DNA of 60,945 nt, taken from Pseudomonas sp. CAN1 (GTDB lineage: Bacteria; Pseudomonadota; Gammaproteobacteria; Pseudomonadales; Pseudomonadaceae). The stretch spans positions 65,345 through 126,289 of the forward strand of contig NZ_JASMRU010000016.1 in NCBI RefSeq assembly GCF_030462585.1, read 5' to 3'. Positions 50,755 through 60,711 of the stretch are shown one piece after another. Within the stretch, counting starts at the first letter, position 1. Each line of letters begins with the position of its first letter. Position numbers and translations under genes: made by a program. A model generated the notes under the pieces. That model did not search any database and was not told the origin of the DNA. It worked only from the letters and a program-made list of their open reading frames with translations.

Positions 50755-50793
50755 CCGGCGCGGGTTCTGCCAGTAACCCGCGCCGGCTTTTAT
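50755..50793 (+). terminator. Intrinsic terminator after the BKACE gene
   Basis: CCGGCGCGGGTT and AACCCGCGCCGG form a perfect 12-bp stem with an 8-nt loop followed by CTTTTA. It separates the 47.8-50.7 kb operon from the MFS-led operon. Confidence 0.85.
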
Positions 50794-50798
50794 TCCAG

Positions 50799-50809
50799 AA
50801 CAACAAGAA
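50799..50809 (+). promoter_or_regulatory. Crc/Hfq CA motif before the MFS gene
   Basis: AACAACAA (50799-50806) and AACAAGAA (50802-50809) overlap 30 nt before the MFS ATG, just after the terminator T run. Confidence 0.5.
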
Positions 50810-50838
50810 TCCATTGACCCACCTGGAGAGCTAGCGCC

Positions 50839-52127
50839 ATGGCCATCCACTCCGTCGCCCTGGGCGACATCCCTGCCACCGTGCCCAGCGTGCCGCGCCG
50901 CTATGCCTGGGTGGTGTTTGCCCTGACCTTCGGCCTGCTGATCTCCGATTACATGTCGCGCCAGGTGCTCAATGCCGTGTTCCCGCTGCTCAAGGTCGAA
51001 TGGGCCCTGAGCGATGCGCAGCTCGGCCTGCTCAGCGGCATCGTCGCGGTGATGGTCGGCCTGCTGACCTTCCCGCTGTCGCTGCTCGCCGACCGCTGGG
51101 GCCGCGTGCGCAGCCTGGCGCTGATGGCCATGCTGTGGAGCCTCGCCACCCTGGCCTGCGCCGTGGCGCAGACCTTCCCGCAGATGTTCGCCGCGGCTTC
51201 TTCGTCGGCGTCGGCGAGGCCGCCTACGGCAGCGTCGGCATCGCCGTGGTCATTTCGGTATTCCCCGCACACCTGCGCGCCACCCTGACCGGTGCCTTCA
51301 TGGCCGGCGGCATGTTCGGCTCGGTGCTCGGCATGGGCCTGGGCGGCGTGCTCGCCGCGCACCTGGGCTGGCGCTGGGCCTTCGCCGGCATGGCGCTGTT
51401 CGGCCTGCTGCTGGCGCTGCTCTATCCGCTGGTGGTGAGCGAGAAGCGCATCGCCCCGGTGGCCGCCGCCGAGGCGCCGCGCCAGGCTGGCGGGCGCTCG
51501 CTGCGCAGCCTGTTCGGCAGCCGCTCGGTGATCGCCGCCTACCTGGGCAGCGGCCTGCAGCTGTTCGTTGCCGCCGCCGTGATGGTGTGGATTCCCAGCT
51601 ACCTGAACCGCTATTACCACCTGGACACCGGCAAGGCCGGGATGATCTCGGCGGTGATCGTGCTGGTCGGCGGCAGCGGCATGGTGCTCTGCGGCATCCT
51701 CTGCGACCGCCTGGGCCGCAGCAATCCGCCGCGCAAGATCATCCTCGCCATCGGCTTCTGCCTGGCCAGCTGCCTGTTGCTGTCGGTGGCCTTCCACCTG
51801 CCGCCGGGCACCGCACAGCTGAGCCTGATCGCCCTCGGCATGCTGGTTGCCGCAGGCACCTCCGGGCCTTCCGGCGCCATGGTCGCCAACCTCACCGCGC
51901 CGGCCGTGCATGGCACCGCCTTCGCCACCCTGACCCTGGCCAACAACCTGCTGGGCCTGGCGCCCGGCCCGCTGCTCACCGGCGTGCTGGCCGACCGCAT
52001 CGGCCTGGACCGTGCCTTCCAGCTTATCCCCTTGCTGAGCATCCTCGCCGCGCTGGTCTTCCTCTACGCCCGGCGCCACTACCACAGCGATATCCGCCGC
52101 CTGCGCGGCGAAGAGGAGGGCGCCTGA
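50839..52127 (+). pseudogene. MFS transporter with a one-base frameshift
   Basis: The first frame (50839-51288) encodes an MFS start to QTFPQMFAA and then turns to a low-complexity Ser/Ala tail. The second frame picks up at about 51196 with FFVGVGEAAYGSVGIAVV and continues to 52127. Restoring one base near 51195-51196 (GCG.GC to GCGCGC) would give a normal 429-residue, 12-helix transporter with motif A LADRWGRVRS near 80. So it is either a recent pseudogene or a sequence error. The downstream DsbA gene overlaps its end (TGATG). Confidence 0.85.
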
Positions 52128-52792
52128 TGCCGACTCTGAACCTTGAAATGACCTTCGACTTCATCTGCCCCTGGTGCCTGATCGGCAAGCGCAACCTCGA
52201 CGTCGCGCTGCGCCTGCTGGCCCGCCAGCGTCCTGAACTGCAGGTGCGGGTGAACTGGCTCGGCCTGCAGCTGCTGCCGCAGATTGCCCTGGAGGGCGAG
52301 CCCTTCGCCGAGTTCTACCAGCGCCGCCTGGGTGGCAAGCGTGCGGTACGCGCCCGCATGGGTGAAGTACGCCGCGCGGCCCAGGACGCCAAGGTCGATC
52401 TTGACCTCGAACGCATCCTCACCATGCCCAACACCACCTATGCGCACCGGGTGTTCCAGCGCGCCGTGCATGTGGGCAGCGACAACCAGAAGGAGCAGCT
52501 GCTGGAGATGGTCTTCCGCGCGCACTTCCAGCTCGGCCAGAACATCGGCGAGCGCGATACCCTGCGCCGCCTGTTGCGTGCCTGCGATTTCAACGTGGCC
52601 GATTTCGAAGAAGCCCTGGCCGATGGCGCACGCCAGTTCATCGGCCGCCGCGTCGCCCTGGCCGACTCCAGCGTGCCGATGTTCCTCCTCGAAGGCCGCG
52701 CTTTCGCCCTGGGCGGGCAGAGCCCCGAGCAACTGCTGGCGGCGCTCTACCGGGCGCTGGAAAGGCAGTTCCCGGAGGCGATCCCGGCATGA
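52127..52792 (+). CDS. DsbA-family FrnE-like oxidoreductase
   Basis: The 221-residue protein has FDFICPWCLIGKRNL with the CPWC active site at about residues 14-17, and an inserted helical domain (about 60-140) as in FrnE and 2-hydroxychromene-2-carboxylate isomerases. There is no signal peptide, so it is cytoplasmic. The C-terminal VALADSSVPMFLLEGRAFALGG carries the cis-Pro loop. It may act as a thiol-dependent oxidoreductase or isomerase in the pathway. It is coupled at both ends (TGATG at 52125-52129, ATGA at 52789-52792). Confidence 0.85.
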   Translation: MPTLNLEMTFDFICPWCLIGKRNLDVALRLLARQRPELQVRVNWLGLQLLPQIALEGEPFAEFYQRRLGGKRAVRARMGEVRRAAQDAKVDLDLERILTMPNTTYAHRVFQRAVHVGSDNQKEQLLEMVFRAHFQLGQNIGERDTLRRLLRACDFNVADFEEALADGARQFIGRRVALADSSVPMFLLEGRAFALGGQSPEQLLAALYRALERQFPEAIPA

Positions 52793-53115
52793 ACGCGGTG
52801 CTGCACATTCCCGCCGAACGCCTGCCGGCGCGCGGCGGCCGGAGCCTGATCCACCATGAGCAGGGGATCATCCTGCTGTTCGATATCGACGGCGAACTGC
52901 ATGCCATCGACGACAGCTGCCCCCATGCCGGCGCCTCGCTGTTCAGCGGCCGCCTGGACGGTCGCTGGCTGCAGTGCCCGGCCCACGGCCTGCGTTTTGA
53001 CGTAGCCACGGGTTGCCCGGCGGGCATCAAGGGCTTCGGCCTGCGCCGCCACGGCATCTCCTGGATTCGCGGTGAATGCCACGTGGTGATCTGCGAACAG
53101 GGGGATGCGGCATGA
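52789..53115 (+). CDS. Rieske [2Fe-2S] ferredoxin-like protein
   Basis: The 108-residue protein has the two cluster motifs CPHAGA (near 44-49) and CPAHGLRFD (near 63-71), so each gives Cys and His ligands. It has no membrane anchor, so it is a soluble ferredoxin for a dioxygenase or reductase. Oxygenase alpha subunits are not near, so its partner may be encoded elsewhere. It overlaps both neighbours by 4 nt. Confidence 0.9.
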   Translation: MNAVLHIPAERLPARGGRSLIHHEQGIILLFDIDGELHAIDDSCPHAGASLFSGRLDGRWLQCPAHGLRFDVATGCPAGIKGFGLRRHGISWIRGECHVVICEQGDAA

Positions 53116-54122
53116 GCACGTTGACCATCTCCGCCCTCGGCAGCCGCAGCCGCACTTTGCTGCCGGGCCTGCTGGTCAGCGCCATGGTGGCGGCTGCCGC
53201 GACCTTCCTTTCCGAGCACTACGGCGCGCCGGTGATGCTCTTCGCGCTGTTGCTCGGCCTGGCGATGAACTTCCTCTCCGCCGACAGCGTGTGCAAGGCC
53301 GGTATCGAGTTCACCGCCCGCGAAATCCTCCGCCTGGGCGTGGCGCTGCTGGGCATCCGCATCACCTTCGGGCAGATCGCCGAGCTGGGCTGGCAACCGG
53401 TGATCATGGTGGTGGTGCTGGTGACGGTGACCATCCTGGTCTCCATCGCCGCGGCCCGCGCCATGGGCTTCAACTTCCTCTTCGGCCTGCTTACCGGCGG
53501 CGCCACGGCCATCTGCGGCGCCTCGGCGGCGCTGGCCCTGGCGGCGGCCTTGCCGGCGCACACGCAGAAGGAAAAGGCCACGCTGTTCACCGTGCTCGGT
53601 GTGTCGGCGCTGTCCACGCTGGCGATGATCCTCTACCCGATGATCGTCAAATCCCTGGGCCTGCCAGCGCTGCAGGCGGGCATCTTCCTCGGCGGCACCA
53701 TCCACGACGTGGCCCAGGTGGTTGGCGCCGGCTACAGCATCTCCAAGGAGGTCGGCGACAGTGCCACGGTGGTCAAGCTGATGCGCGTGGCGATGCTCCT
53801 GCCGGTGATCCTATGCGCGGCGATGATCACCCGCGCTCGCGGTGTAGAGCCGGGTGAGCAGCGCCCACCGTTGCTGCCGTGGTTCGCCGTGGGCTTCGTG
53901 CTGCTGGCGGCGGTGAACAGCACCGGTTGGCTGCCGACGATGGTGGTGGAGGCGGGAGGGAAACTGTCCCAGTGGTGCTTGGTGATCGCCATCGCGGCGC
54001 TGGGCATGAAGACCCAGTTGCGGGCGCTGGCGACGGTGGGCGTCAAGCCGATCCTGCTGATGCTGGGGGAGACGGCGTTCCTGGCGATGCTGGTGTTGGG
54101 GATGTTGCGCTTCGCCGGTTGA
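53112..54122 (+). CDS. YeiH/YadS-type putative sulfate exporter
   Basis: The 336-residue protein has about ten membrane helices with LLGIRITFGQIAELG near 76, GLLTGGATAICGASAALALAAALPA, spread over 125-150, and IFLGGTIHDVAQVVGAGYSIS near 200-220, the hallmarks of UPF0324. The family is labelled a sulfate exporter by inference from regulation, not firm transport data. Its presence beside a TauD gene suggests release of a sulfur oxyanion. It is last in its operon; the ATG overlaps the Rieske stop. Confidence 0.85.
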   Translation: MSTLTISALGSRSRTLLPGLLVSAMVAAAATFLSEHYGAPVMLFALLLGLAMNFLSADSVCKAGIEFTAREILRLGVALLGIRITFGQIAELGWQPVIMVVVLVTVTILVSIAAARAMGFNFLFGLLTGGATAICGASAALALAAALPAHTQKEKATLFTVLGVSALSTLAMILYPMIVKSLGLPALQAGIFLGGTIHDVAQVVGAGYSISKEVGDSATVVKLMRVAMLLPVILCAAMITRARGVEPGEQRPPLLPWFAVGFVLLAAVNSTGWLPTMVVEAGGKLSQWCLVIAIAALGMKTQLRALATVGVKPILLMLGETAFLAMLVLGMLRFAG

Positions 54123-54142
54123 TTCGTGCGTTGCGGGTGACC

Positions 54143-54249
54143 ATCGCGGACGGAGTCCGCTCCTACGCGCCGATTGGTGTTTCCGCTCACACCGGGATTG
54201 CGGTGGCGCACGAACGTAGGATGGTGTGGAGCGCAGCGATACCCATCGA
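54143..54249. repeat. Two REP-like half elements
   Basis: TCGCGGACGGAGTCCGCTCCTAC (in two halves, 54143-54166) and GTAGGATGGTGTGGAGCGCAG (54216-54249) are single arms of families seen as full pairs elsewhere in the window. Confidence 0.7.
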
Positions 54250-54300
54250 TAGCCGTGAGCCGATGGCAGCTCGTAGGGCGCCAGCCCTGGTTCTGGCTTT

Positions 54301-55055
<755 letters not shown>

Positions 55056-55074
55056 AAACGATGTACGCGCTCTT

Positions 55075-55350
55075 GTAGGAGCGGAGCTTCTCCGCGAATC
55101 GCCGACAGGCGATGGTTGACCGAATTTCCCTGCGACACCGGTTTCCGCCGCGATGGATTTCGCGGACAGGGTCCGCTCCTACGAAACTCGGCTCACCCGG
55201 TTACCTCCTAGGAGCGGAGCACGCCCCCGATCCGCCAGCAGGGCCGGCGTTTCAGATGGGTTCGCGAGCAGTAACGACGACGTCCCCCTCGCTTCTGCAG
55301 GCGAGCCCCGACGTGCTCTTCGTAGGACCGAGGGGGACGCCTAGTTCTTG
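55075..55350. repeat. Three REP-like palindromes
   Basis: GTAGGAGCGGAGCTTCTCCGCG (in two arms) lies at 55075-55098, CGCGGACAGGGTCCGCTCCTAC, inverted, ends at 55181, and a further set of arms around GTAGGACCGAGGGGGACG (55321-55338) closes the repeat-rich island 54123-55387. No gene is seen in the island. Confidence 0.7.
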
Positions 55351-55387
55351 CTCGCAAACCGCACGGCACCATCCCCGTCAGAAAACC

Positions 55388-56401
55388 TCACTCCGCCTCC
55401 CGCCCCAACTGCTCCTTGCGCCACGCCGCTGGCGACACCCCGAACTGCACCGTGAACCAGCGGGTGAAGGAGCTGGGCATCGAATACCCCAGCAGGTCGG
55501 CGATGCGCCCCAGCGAATAACGCGGGTTCTCCATGTAGCGCAGCACCAGCTCGCGGCGGACTTCGTTGATCAGGTCGGAGAAGGTCACGCCGTTGTCTTC
55601 CAGCCGCCGCTGCAGGGTGCGCACGTTCAGCCCCAGGGACTGGGCGATCTGTTCGATGGTCGCGCGGCCCATGGGCAGCAGCAGGTAGATGGACTTGCGC
55701 ACCTCGTTCAGCGTGCTGCCGTCGCTGGCGCCGGGCAGGGAGTCGACGAAGCTGCGCGCATGCTTCGCCATGGCCGGGTCGGCCATGGGGTTGGCGGCGT
55801 CGAGGTCGGCGGCGGGGATGACGATGCCGTTGAACTCGCTGCCGAACTCGATCTTGCAGCCGAACAGCCGGCGGTGCACCTGCAGGTCCGCTGGGGCGTC
55901 GTGGCTGAAGTTCACGCTGACCGGCCGCCAGTGCGGGCCGAGGAGGGCGGCGCAGAGGCGGTAGAGGGTGCCCAGGGCCAGTTCCAGGCCCTGGCGCATG
56001 GGCATCGGCGGGACGGTGAGGAGCTCCTCGCGCAGGATCGCCAGCTTGCCTTCCTGGTCGATGTACAGGGCCAGGGATTCGTTGAGCAGGTGCCGGTAGC
56101 GAATGATGGTGTCGATGGCCTCGCGCAGCGTCGCCTGGTGCGAGAGCAGCAGGCTGATCACGCCGAAATCGGCGAGCTGGCGCGATTCGGCCATGCGCAG
56201 GCCGAAGGTCTCGCAGCCGCTGATGCGCGCCGATTCCTCCAGCAGGGTCACCGCCGTGGCCACGGGGATGCGCTGCTCGGGGTGGTCGAGCATGGACTGG
56301 GAAAGGCCCACCGCGCTCAGCTGCTGCTGTGGGTTGAGGCCCAGGTGTCGGGCCACTTCCAGGTAGTTGGTCAGGGCCGCAATGCGAACCATGGGGGTCA
56401 T
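55388..56401 (-). CDS. AraC family regulator (OruR/ArgR-like, Arabinose_bd domain)
   Basis: The 337-residue protein has the N-terminal Arabinose_bd domain (PF12625 type; PVATAVTLLEESARISG near 45 and YRHLLNESLALYIDQEG near 100) and a C-terminal double HTH (IEQIAQSLGLNVRTLQRRLEDNG near 250 and LGRIADLLGYSMPSSFTRWFTVQFGVSP near 295-322). It is divergent from the hydrolase gene and probably controls the hydrolase/DUF1302/DUF1329 group. The ATG at 56399-56401 is preceded by two overlapping CA motifs on the same strand. Confidence 0.9.
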   Translation of the reverse strand: MTPMVRIAALTNYLEVARHLGLNPQQQLSAVGLSQSMLDHPEQRIPVATAVTLLEESARISGCETFGLRMAESRQLADFGVISLLLSHQATLREAIDTIIRYRHLLNESLALYIDQEGKLAILREELLTVPPMPMRQGLELALGTLYRLCAALLGPHWRPVSVNFSHDAPADLQVHRRLFGCKIEFGSEFNGIVIPAADLDAANPMADPAMAKHARSFVDSLPGASDGSTLNEVRKSIYLLLPMGRATIEQIAQSLGLNVRTLQRRLEDNGVTFSDLINEVRRELVLRYMENPRYSLGRIADLLGYSMPSSFTRWFTVQFGVSPAAWRKEQLGREAE

Positions 56402-56734
56402 GCCGATCGCCTTCTTGTTCTTGTGGTTGCTCCGTGCCGTCGGGGTCCGTGGACGCCCGCTGGCCAGAGTGCACGCTGGCTGGGTCGATGACGTCAGATT
56501 CTAGCGACAGCTGTTACCAATCGTGTACGAAAGTTCTCACTTCGGCCAGTGCCTGCAGCGCTCTGGAATGCACCGTACGTCCCGGTATGCCCGGCAGGCG
56601 TGGAGTCGACGGGACAGCAGGCTGGCCGGGGCCTGTCATCAAATGCGAAGTGCCTGACGCTCAATGCAAAGCACCGCCACCGGGGCATCTCTACTGTCTG
56701 TCCAACAAGTTCGAAATCACCCAAAGGTGAACCG
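56402..56734. other. Divergent intergenic region between AraC and hydrolase genes
   Basis: The 333-nt gap has no gene. It holds the CA motifs for the AraC gene at its left end and an AT-richer zone around 56500-56550 where divergent promoters may lie; no clear operator dyad was found. Confidence 0.4.
56412..56422 (-). promoter_or_regulatory. Crc/Hfq CA motif before the AraC gene
   Basis: On the minus strand AAGAACAA (56422-56415) and AACAAGAA (56419-56412) overlap 11-21 nt before the ATG. Confidence 0.5.
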
Positions 56735-57301
56735 GTGAGCAACAACAAGACTTCCACCACCGTCCTCATGGTCCCCGGCCTGCGCGACCACGTCGCCGAG
56801 CACTGGCAGACCCTGCTTCAGCAGCGCCTGCCCAACGTGCGCAGCGTCCCGCCGCTGACCGAGAACAAGCTGGACCTGAACGCCCGCATCGAAGCCATCC
56901 AGCATGAGCTGGAGAACATCGAGGGCGAGGTGATCCTGGTGGCCCACAGCGCCGGTGTGCTGATGGTCGCTCACTGGGCGGCGCGCTACAGCCGGCCGAT
57001 CAAGGGCGCGCTGCTGGCCACTCCGCCGGATCTCGACGGTGACTGGCCGGCCCACTATCCCAAGCCGACAGTCCTGGCCGAGATGGGCTGGGCGCCGCTG
57101 CCGCTGGAGCCGCTGCCGTTCCCCACGCTGGTGGCCTGCAGCGACAACGACCCGCTGGCGACCGCCGAAGCCGTGCAGCGCATAGCTCGGCACTGGCGCG
57201 CCAGCGTAGTGGAGCTGGGCCGCGTCGGTCACCTCAACCCGGCATCGGGATTCGGTGACTGGCCCCAGGCCGATGAGCTGATCCAGCTGCTGGACCACTG
57301 A
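56735..57301 (+). CDS. RBBP9/YdeN-type alpha/beta serine hydrolase
   Basis: The 188-residue protein begins VSNNKTSTTVLMVPGLRDHVAEHWQ, in which GLRDHxxEHWQ is the family start; the nucleophile elbow is VAHSAGVL near 72-79 (Ser), the acid lies in ACSDNDPLA near 138 and the His in GRVGHLNPASGFGDWP near 168. GTG at 56735 is chosen because AAAGGTG precedes it and the frame upstream is not family-like. The AACAACAA of codons 3-5 is a CA motif within the start region. The substrate is an ester or lipid, unspecified. Confidence 0.85.
   Translation: MSNNKTSTTVLMVPGLRDHVAEHWQTLLQQRLPNVRSVPPLTENKLDLNARIEAIQHELENIEGEVILVAHSAGVLMVAHWAARYSRPIKGALLATPPDLDGDWPAHYPKPTVLAEMGWAPLPLEPLPFPTLVACSDNDPLATAEAVQRIARHWRASVVELGRVGHLNPASGFGDWPQADELIQLLDH
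56741..56748 (+). promoter_or_regulatory. Crc/Hfq CA motif in the hydrolase start region
   Basis: AACAACAA is found 6 nt after the first base of the GTG start, where it would be covered by the initiating ribosome. Confidence 0.55.
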
Positions 57302-57440
57302 TCTCCCCAGGCAACTGACACAAGAGCAACCCCCCGGTTCCGGCGTTCGCGCCGGGGCAGGCCTCCGTGCGCTCCGGCGTACGGCCTTCTGGTGGATAAA
57401 GAAGGGGCTGCGGGGCGGGCCCGGAAAGCGTCCCGACCAC

Positions 57441-57448
57441 AACAAGAA
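57441..57448 (+). promoter_or_regulatory. Crc/Hfq CA motif before the DUF1302 gene
   Basis: AACAAGAA matches AANAANAA and ends 13 nt before the ATG, next to the GGAG ribosome binding site. Confidence 0.55.
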
Positions 57449-57461
57449 ACGGAGCACACGA

Positions 57462-59309
57462 ATGCATCATCAGAGCAACCCGCACCGCCCGCTGCAACGC
57501 TGCCTGCTGGCCACCGCAGTCCTCGCCGCCATGGCCGGCCAGCCGCTGCAGGCCTTCGAGCTGGACACCGGCAACCCGGACCTGTCGATCCGCTTCGACA
57601 ACACCGTCAAGCTCAGCTACGGGCAGCGCGTCGAGTCGCCCAACAGCAAGATCGCCGGCACCGCCAACACCAACGACGGCGACCGCAACTTCTCCTCCGG
57701 CACCCCGGTGACCCAGCGCTTCGACCTGCTCAGCGAACTGGACTTCGTCTACCGCGAGAGCATGGGCTTCCGCCTGTCCGCTGCCGGCTGGTACGACCAT
57801 GCCTACGATGATGTCGGCTCCGCCAACGCCTTCCCCGGCCAGAAGGGCAACGCCGGCCACCTGGTCACCCGCAACGGCACGGTGGTCGCCCCGGCGGGCG
57901 CGCAACCGGCCACCCACGGCCTGAGCACCTTCGCCGACCGCTACTACAACGGCCCGTCCGGCGAACTGCTCGATGCCTTCGTCTTCGCCAGCCACCAGGT
58001 CGGCGACGACATGCAGCTCAGCGGCAAGCTCGGCCGCCACACCGTGTACTGGGGCGAGACCCTGTTCAGTGCCGCCAACGGCATCAACTACGGCCAGTCG
58101 GCCCTGGACCTGGGCAAGCTCTACAACGTGCCCGGCACCGAGGCCAAGGAGCTGTTCATGCCGCGCAACCAGCTGTCCGCCTCGCTGACGGTGAACCCCG
58201 AGCTGACCCTGGCCGCGCAGTACTTCCTCGAGTTCGAGAACTCGCGCTTCCCCGAGGGCGGCACCTACATGGGGCCGTACGACATGCTCAACGACGGCGG
58301 CAATGTCTTCTGGCTGCCGCTGCCGGCGCAGAACGCCTTCTACGGCGCCCAGCGCGGCCATGACCGCAAGCCGGACAACACCGGCGACTTCGGCCTGATG
58401 GCCAAGTGGAGCCCGGAATGGCTCGACGGCACCCTGGGCTTCTACTACCGCAAGACCTCCGACACCCTGCCAGCGGTGCTGGTGGATGCGCCGAACCTGC
58501 ACAAGCCAGGGCTCGCTGGCTTGCCGGGGATGAACTACATCACCGCCTACGCCGACGACATCGACATCTACGGCCTGAGCCTGTCCAAGGAGATCGCCGG
58601 CGTCAGCGTCGGCATGGACCTGAACTACCGCGAGAACATGCCGCTGGCGAGCAACTTCACCACGGTCAACCCGACGCTTTACGCGGCGGCCCAGCGCGGC
58701 CAGATCAACGGCGCCAACCTGATCGGCGAGCTGCCCAGCGACGGCGATACCGGGCTGGCCCGCGGCAAGACCTTCCACGTCGTGCTCAACGGCCTGGTGA
58801 CCTTCGGCGCCACCCCGCTGTGGGACGCCTCGTCGCTGGCGGTGGAGGGCACCCTGACGCACCTGATCGATGTCACCGAAGGCGAGCAGACCTTCAAGGG
58901 CGACTCCAGCTACCGCGGCGTCGACAAGGTCACCGCCAACGCCTACGCCATGTCCGCCAACTTCACCCCGACCTGGTACCAGGCCTTCCCCGGCGTCGAC
59001 CTGTCCATGCCGGTCTCCTACAACGTCGGCCTGCATGGCAACTCGGCAGTGCAGCTGGGCGGCAACGAAGACGCCGGCAGCTACTCGGTCGGCGTGGCCG
59101 CGGACTTCCACCAGCAGTACCGCCTGGACCTGAAATACGTCGACGCCTTCGGCCCCTTCGATACCTGCGAGAGCGGCCGCGACAACAACACCCCCGGCGC
59201 CAACGGCCAGTACCAGTGCATCCCCGGCCAGATCACCTCGCAGGGCGGCCTCGCGCCCCTGCTGAAGGACCGCGGCATGGTTACCGCTTCCCTGAAGGCC
59301 ACCTTCTGA
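57462..59309 (+). CDS. DUF1302 outer-membrane beta-barrel protein
   Basis: The 615-residue protein has a signal peptide (CLLATAVLAAMAGQPLQA, end near 31) and a repetitive strand pattern (LSIRFDNTVKLSYGQRV, DLLSELDFVYRESMGFRLSAAGWYD split over 85-115). LSGKLGRHTVYWGETLFS near 188 and the C-terminal MVTASLKATF with final Phe are marks of DUF1302 barrels. The family is linked to hydrophobic substrate metabolism in Pseudomonas, often with DUF1329. It starts 160 nt after the hydrolase gene and 41 nt before the DUF1329 gene. Confidence 0.9.
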   Translation: MHHQSNPHRPLQRCLLATAVLAAMAGQPLQAFELDTGNPDLSIRFDNTVKLSYGQRVESPNSKIAGTANTNDGDRNFSSGTPVTQRFDLLSELDFVYRESMGFRLSAAGWYDHAYDDVGSANAFPGQKGNAGHLVTRNGTVVAPAGAQPATHGLSTFADRYYNGPSGELLDAFVFASHQVGDDMQLSGKLGRHTVYWGETLFSAANGINYGQSALDLGKLYNVPGTEAKELFMPRNQLSASLTVNPELTLAAQYFLEFENSRFPEGGTYMGPYDMLNDGGNVFWLPLPAQNAFYGAQRGHDRKPDNTGDFGLMAKWSPEWLDGTLGFYYRKTSDTLPAVLVDAPNLHKPGLAGLPGMNYITAYADDIDIYGLSLSKEIAGVSVGMDLNYRENMPLASNFTTVNPTLYAAAQRGQINGANLIGELPSDGDTGLARGKTFHVVLNGLVTFGATPLWDASSLAVEGTLTHLIDVTEGEQTFKGDSSYRGVDKVTANAYAMSANFTPTWYQAFPGVDLSMPVSYNVGLHGNSAVQLGGNEDAGSYSVGVAADFHQQYRLDLKYVDAFGPFDTCESGRDNNTPGANGQYQCIPGQITSQGGLAPLLKDRGMVTASLKATF

Positions 59310-59350
59310 TTTCACCCCAGGTCTCGACTTCGAGGCAGGAGAAAAACAGC

Positions 59351-60709
59351 ATGAACTTCAAGCCCACCCTGATCGCCACCGCCCTCGGCCTGACCCTCTG
59401 CGGTCTGGCCCAGGCCGCCGTTTCCCCGCAGGACGCAGCCCAGCTGGGCAGCAGCCTGACCCTGGTCGGCGCCGAGAAAGCCGCCAGCAGCGATGGCTCG
59501 ATTCCCGCCTACGCCGGCGGCCTGACCAGCGCCCCGGCCGGCTTCAAGGCCGGCGACAGCATGCGCCCGGACCCGTACGCCAGCGACAAGCCGCTGCTGG
59601 TGATCGACGGCAAGAACGTCGAGCAATACAAGAACGAGCTGTCCGCCACCACCGTCGAGCTGGCCAAGCGTTATCCGACCTTCCGCGTCGACGTCTACCC
59701 GACCCACCGCAGCGCCGCATTGCCGGACACCGTGCTGGAGAACAGCAAGAAGAACGCCGTCACCGCGCAGTCCCTGGAAGGCGGTACCGCCATCGACAAT
59801 GCGCTGCCGGGCGTGCCGTTCCCGATTCCGCAGACTGGCGCCGAGGCGATGTGGAACTTCCTGCTGCGCTACCAGGGCGTGAACATCAAGGCCAAGTACG
59901 ACTCCTGGAACGTCGATGCCTCCGGCAGCGCCAACCTCGCCACCACCGGCCAGGCCTTCATCAACTACCCGGTCTACGAAGACCTCACCCAGCCGGTGAA
60001 GGGCTCCGAGGTCTACTACCAGATGAAGCTGTACTACAGCGGCCCGGCCCGCCGCGCCGGCGAGGCGATGATGCTCAAGGACGCCGCCAACCCGCTGCAG
60101 CAGCCGCGCCGCGCCTGGCAGTACCTGCCCGGCCAGCGCCGCGTGAAGCTGGCGCCGAACCTGGCCTACGACACCCCCAACCCCGGCATGGCCGGCGCCG
60201 GCACCTACGACGACGTGTTCGTCTTCAACGGCGCGCTGGACCGCTATGACTGGAAGCTGGTGGGCAAGCAGGAAATGATCGTGCCCTACAACACCTACCG
60301 CCTCACCTACGCCAGCGACATCAAGCCGGTGGTCACGCCCAACCACCTGTCGCCCGACTACGTGCGCTGGGAGAAGCACCGCGTGTGGGTCGTCGAAGGC
60401 ACCCTGAAGTCCGGCGCACGACACATCTACGCCAAGCGTCGCTTCTACCTCGACGAAGACAGCTGGGTGGCCCTGGCCTCCGACCAGTACGACGCCCGTG
60501 GCCAGCTCTATCGCGGCTCCTTCGCCTTCCTCAGCCAGAGCTACGACAAGCGCATCCCGGACGCCACGCCGTTCATGATCTACGACCTGACTGCCGGCTC
60601 CTACAACATCAACGGCGTCGTCGGCCCGTATGGCGGCATCAGCTACATCGACCCGCTGGCCAAGACCCAGTGGTCCCCCGAGGCGCTGGCCGGTAGCGGC
60701 ATTCGCTGA
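59351..60709 (+). CDS. DUF1329 periplasmic/outer-membrane protein
   Basis: The 452-residue protein has a signal peptide (ATALGLTLCGLAQA, end near 22) and the DUF1329 domain (about 45-440): AYAGGLTSAPAGFK, NAVTAQSLEGGTAIDNALPGVPFP, split over 135-160, and FLSQSYDKRIPDATPF near 397. The family resembles LolA/LolB-like lipid carriers by fold, as I recall. The start at 59351 is supported by AGGAG 10 nt before. With the upstream barrel it probably passes lipid or hydrophobic substrate through the envelope. Confidence 0.9.
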   Translation: MNFKPTLIATALGLTLCGLAQAAVSPQDAAQLGSSLTLVGAEKAASSDGSIPAYAGGLTSAPAGFKAGDSMRPDPYASDKPLLVIDGKNVEQYKNELSATTVELAKRYPTFRVDVYPTHRSAALPDTVLENSKKNAVTAQSLEGGTAIDNALPGVPFPIPQTGAEAMWNFLLRYQGVNIKAKYDSWNVDASGSANLATTGQAFINYPVYEDLTQPVKGSEVYYQMKLYYSGPARRAGEAMMLKDAANPLQQPRRAWQYLPGQRRVKLAPNLAYDTPNPGMAGAGTYDDVFVFNGALDRYDWKLVGKQEMIVPYNTYRLTYASDIKPVVTPNHLSPDYVRWEKHRVWVVEGTLKSGARHIYAKRRFYLDEDSWVALASDQYDARGQLYRGSFAFLSQSYDKRIPDATPFMIYDLTAGSYNINGVVGPYGGISYIDPLAKTQWSPEALAGSGIR

Positions 60710-60711
60710 CG

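Noticed and set aside
57234-59315. 693-codon open frame on the minus strand over the DUF1302 gene
   Set aside because: It lies wholly opposite a well supported gene, has Gly/Val/Ala-rich shadow composition and no recognisable domain, so it is a high-GC artefact.
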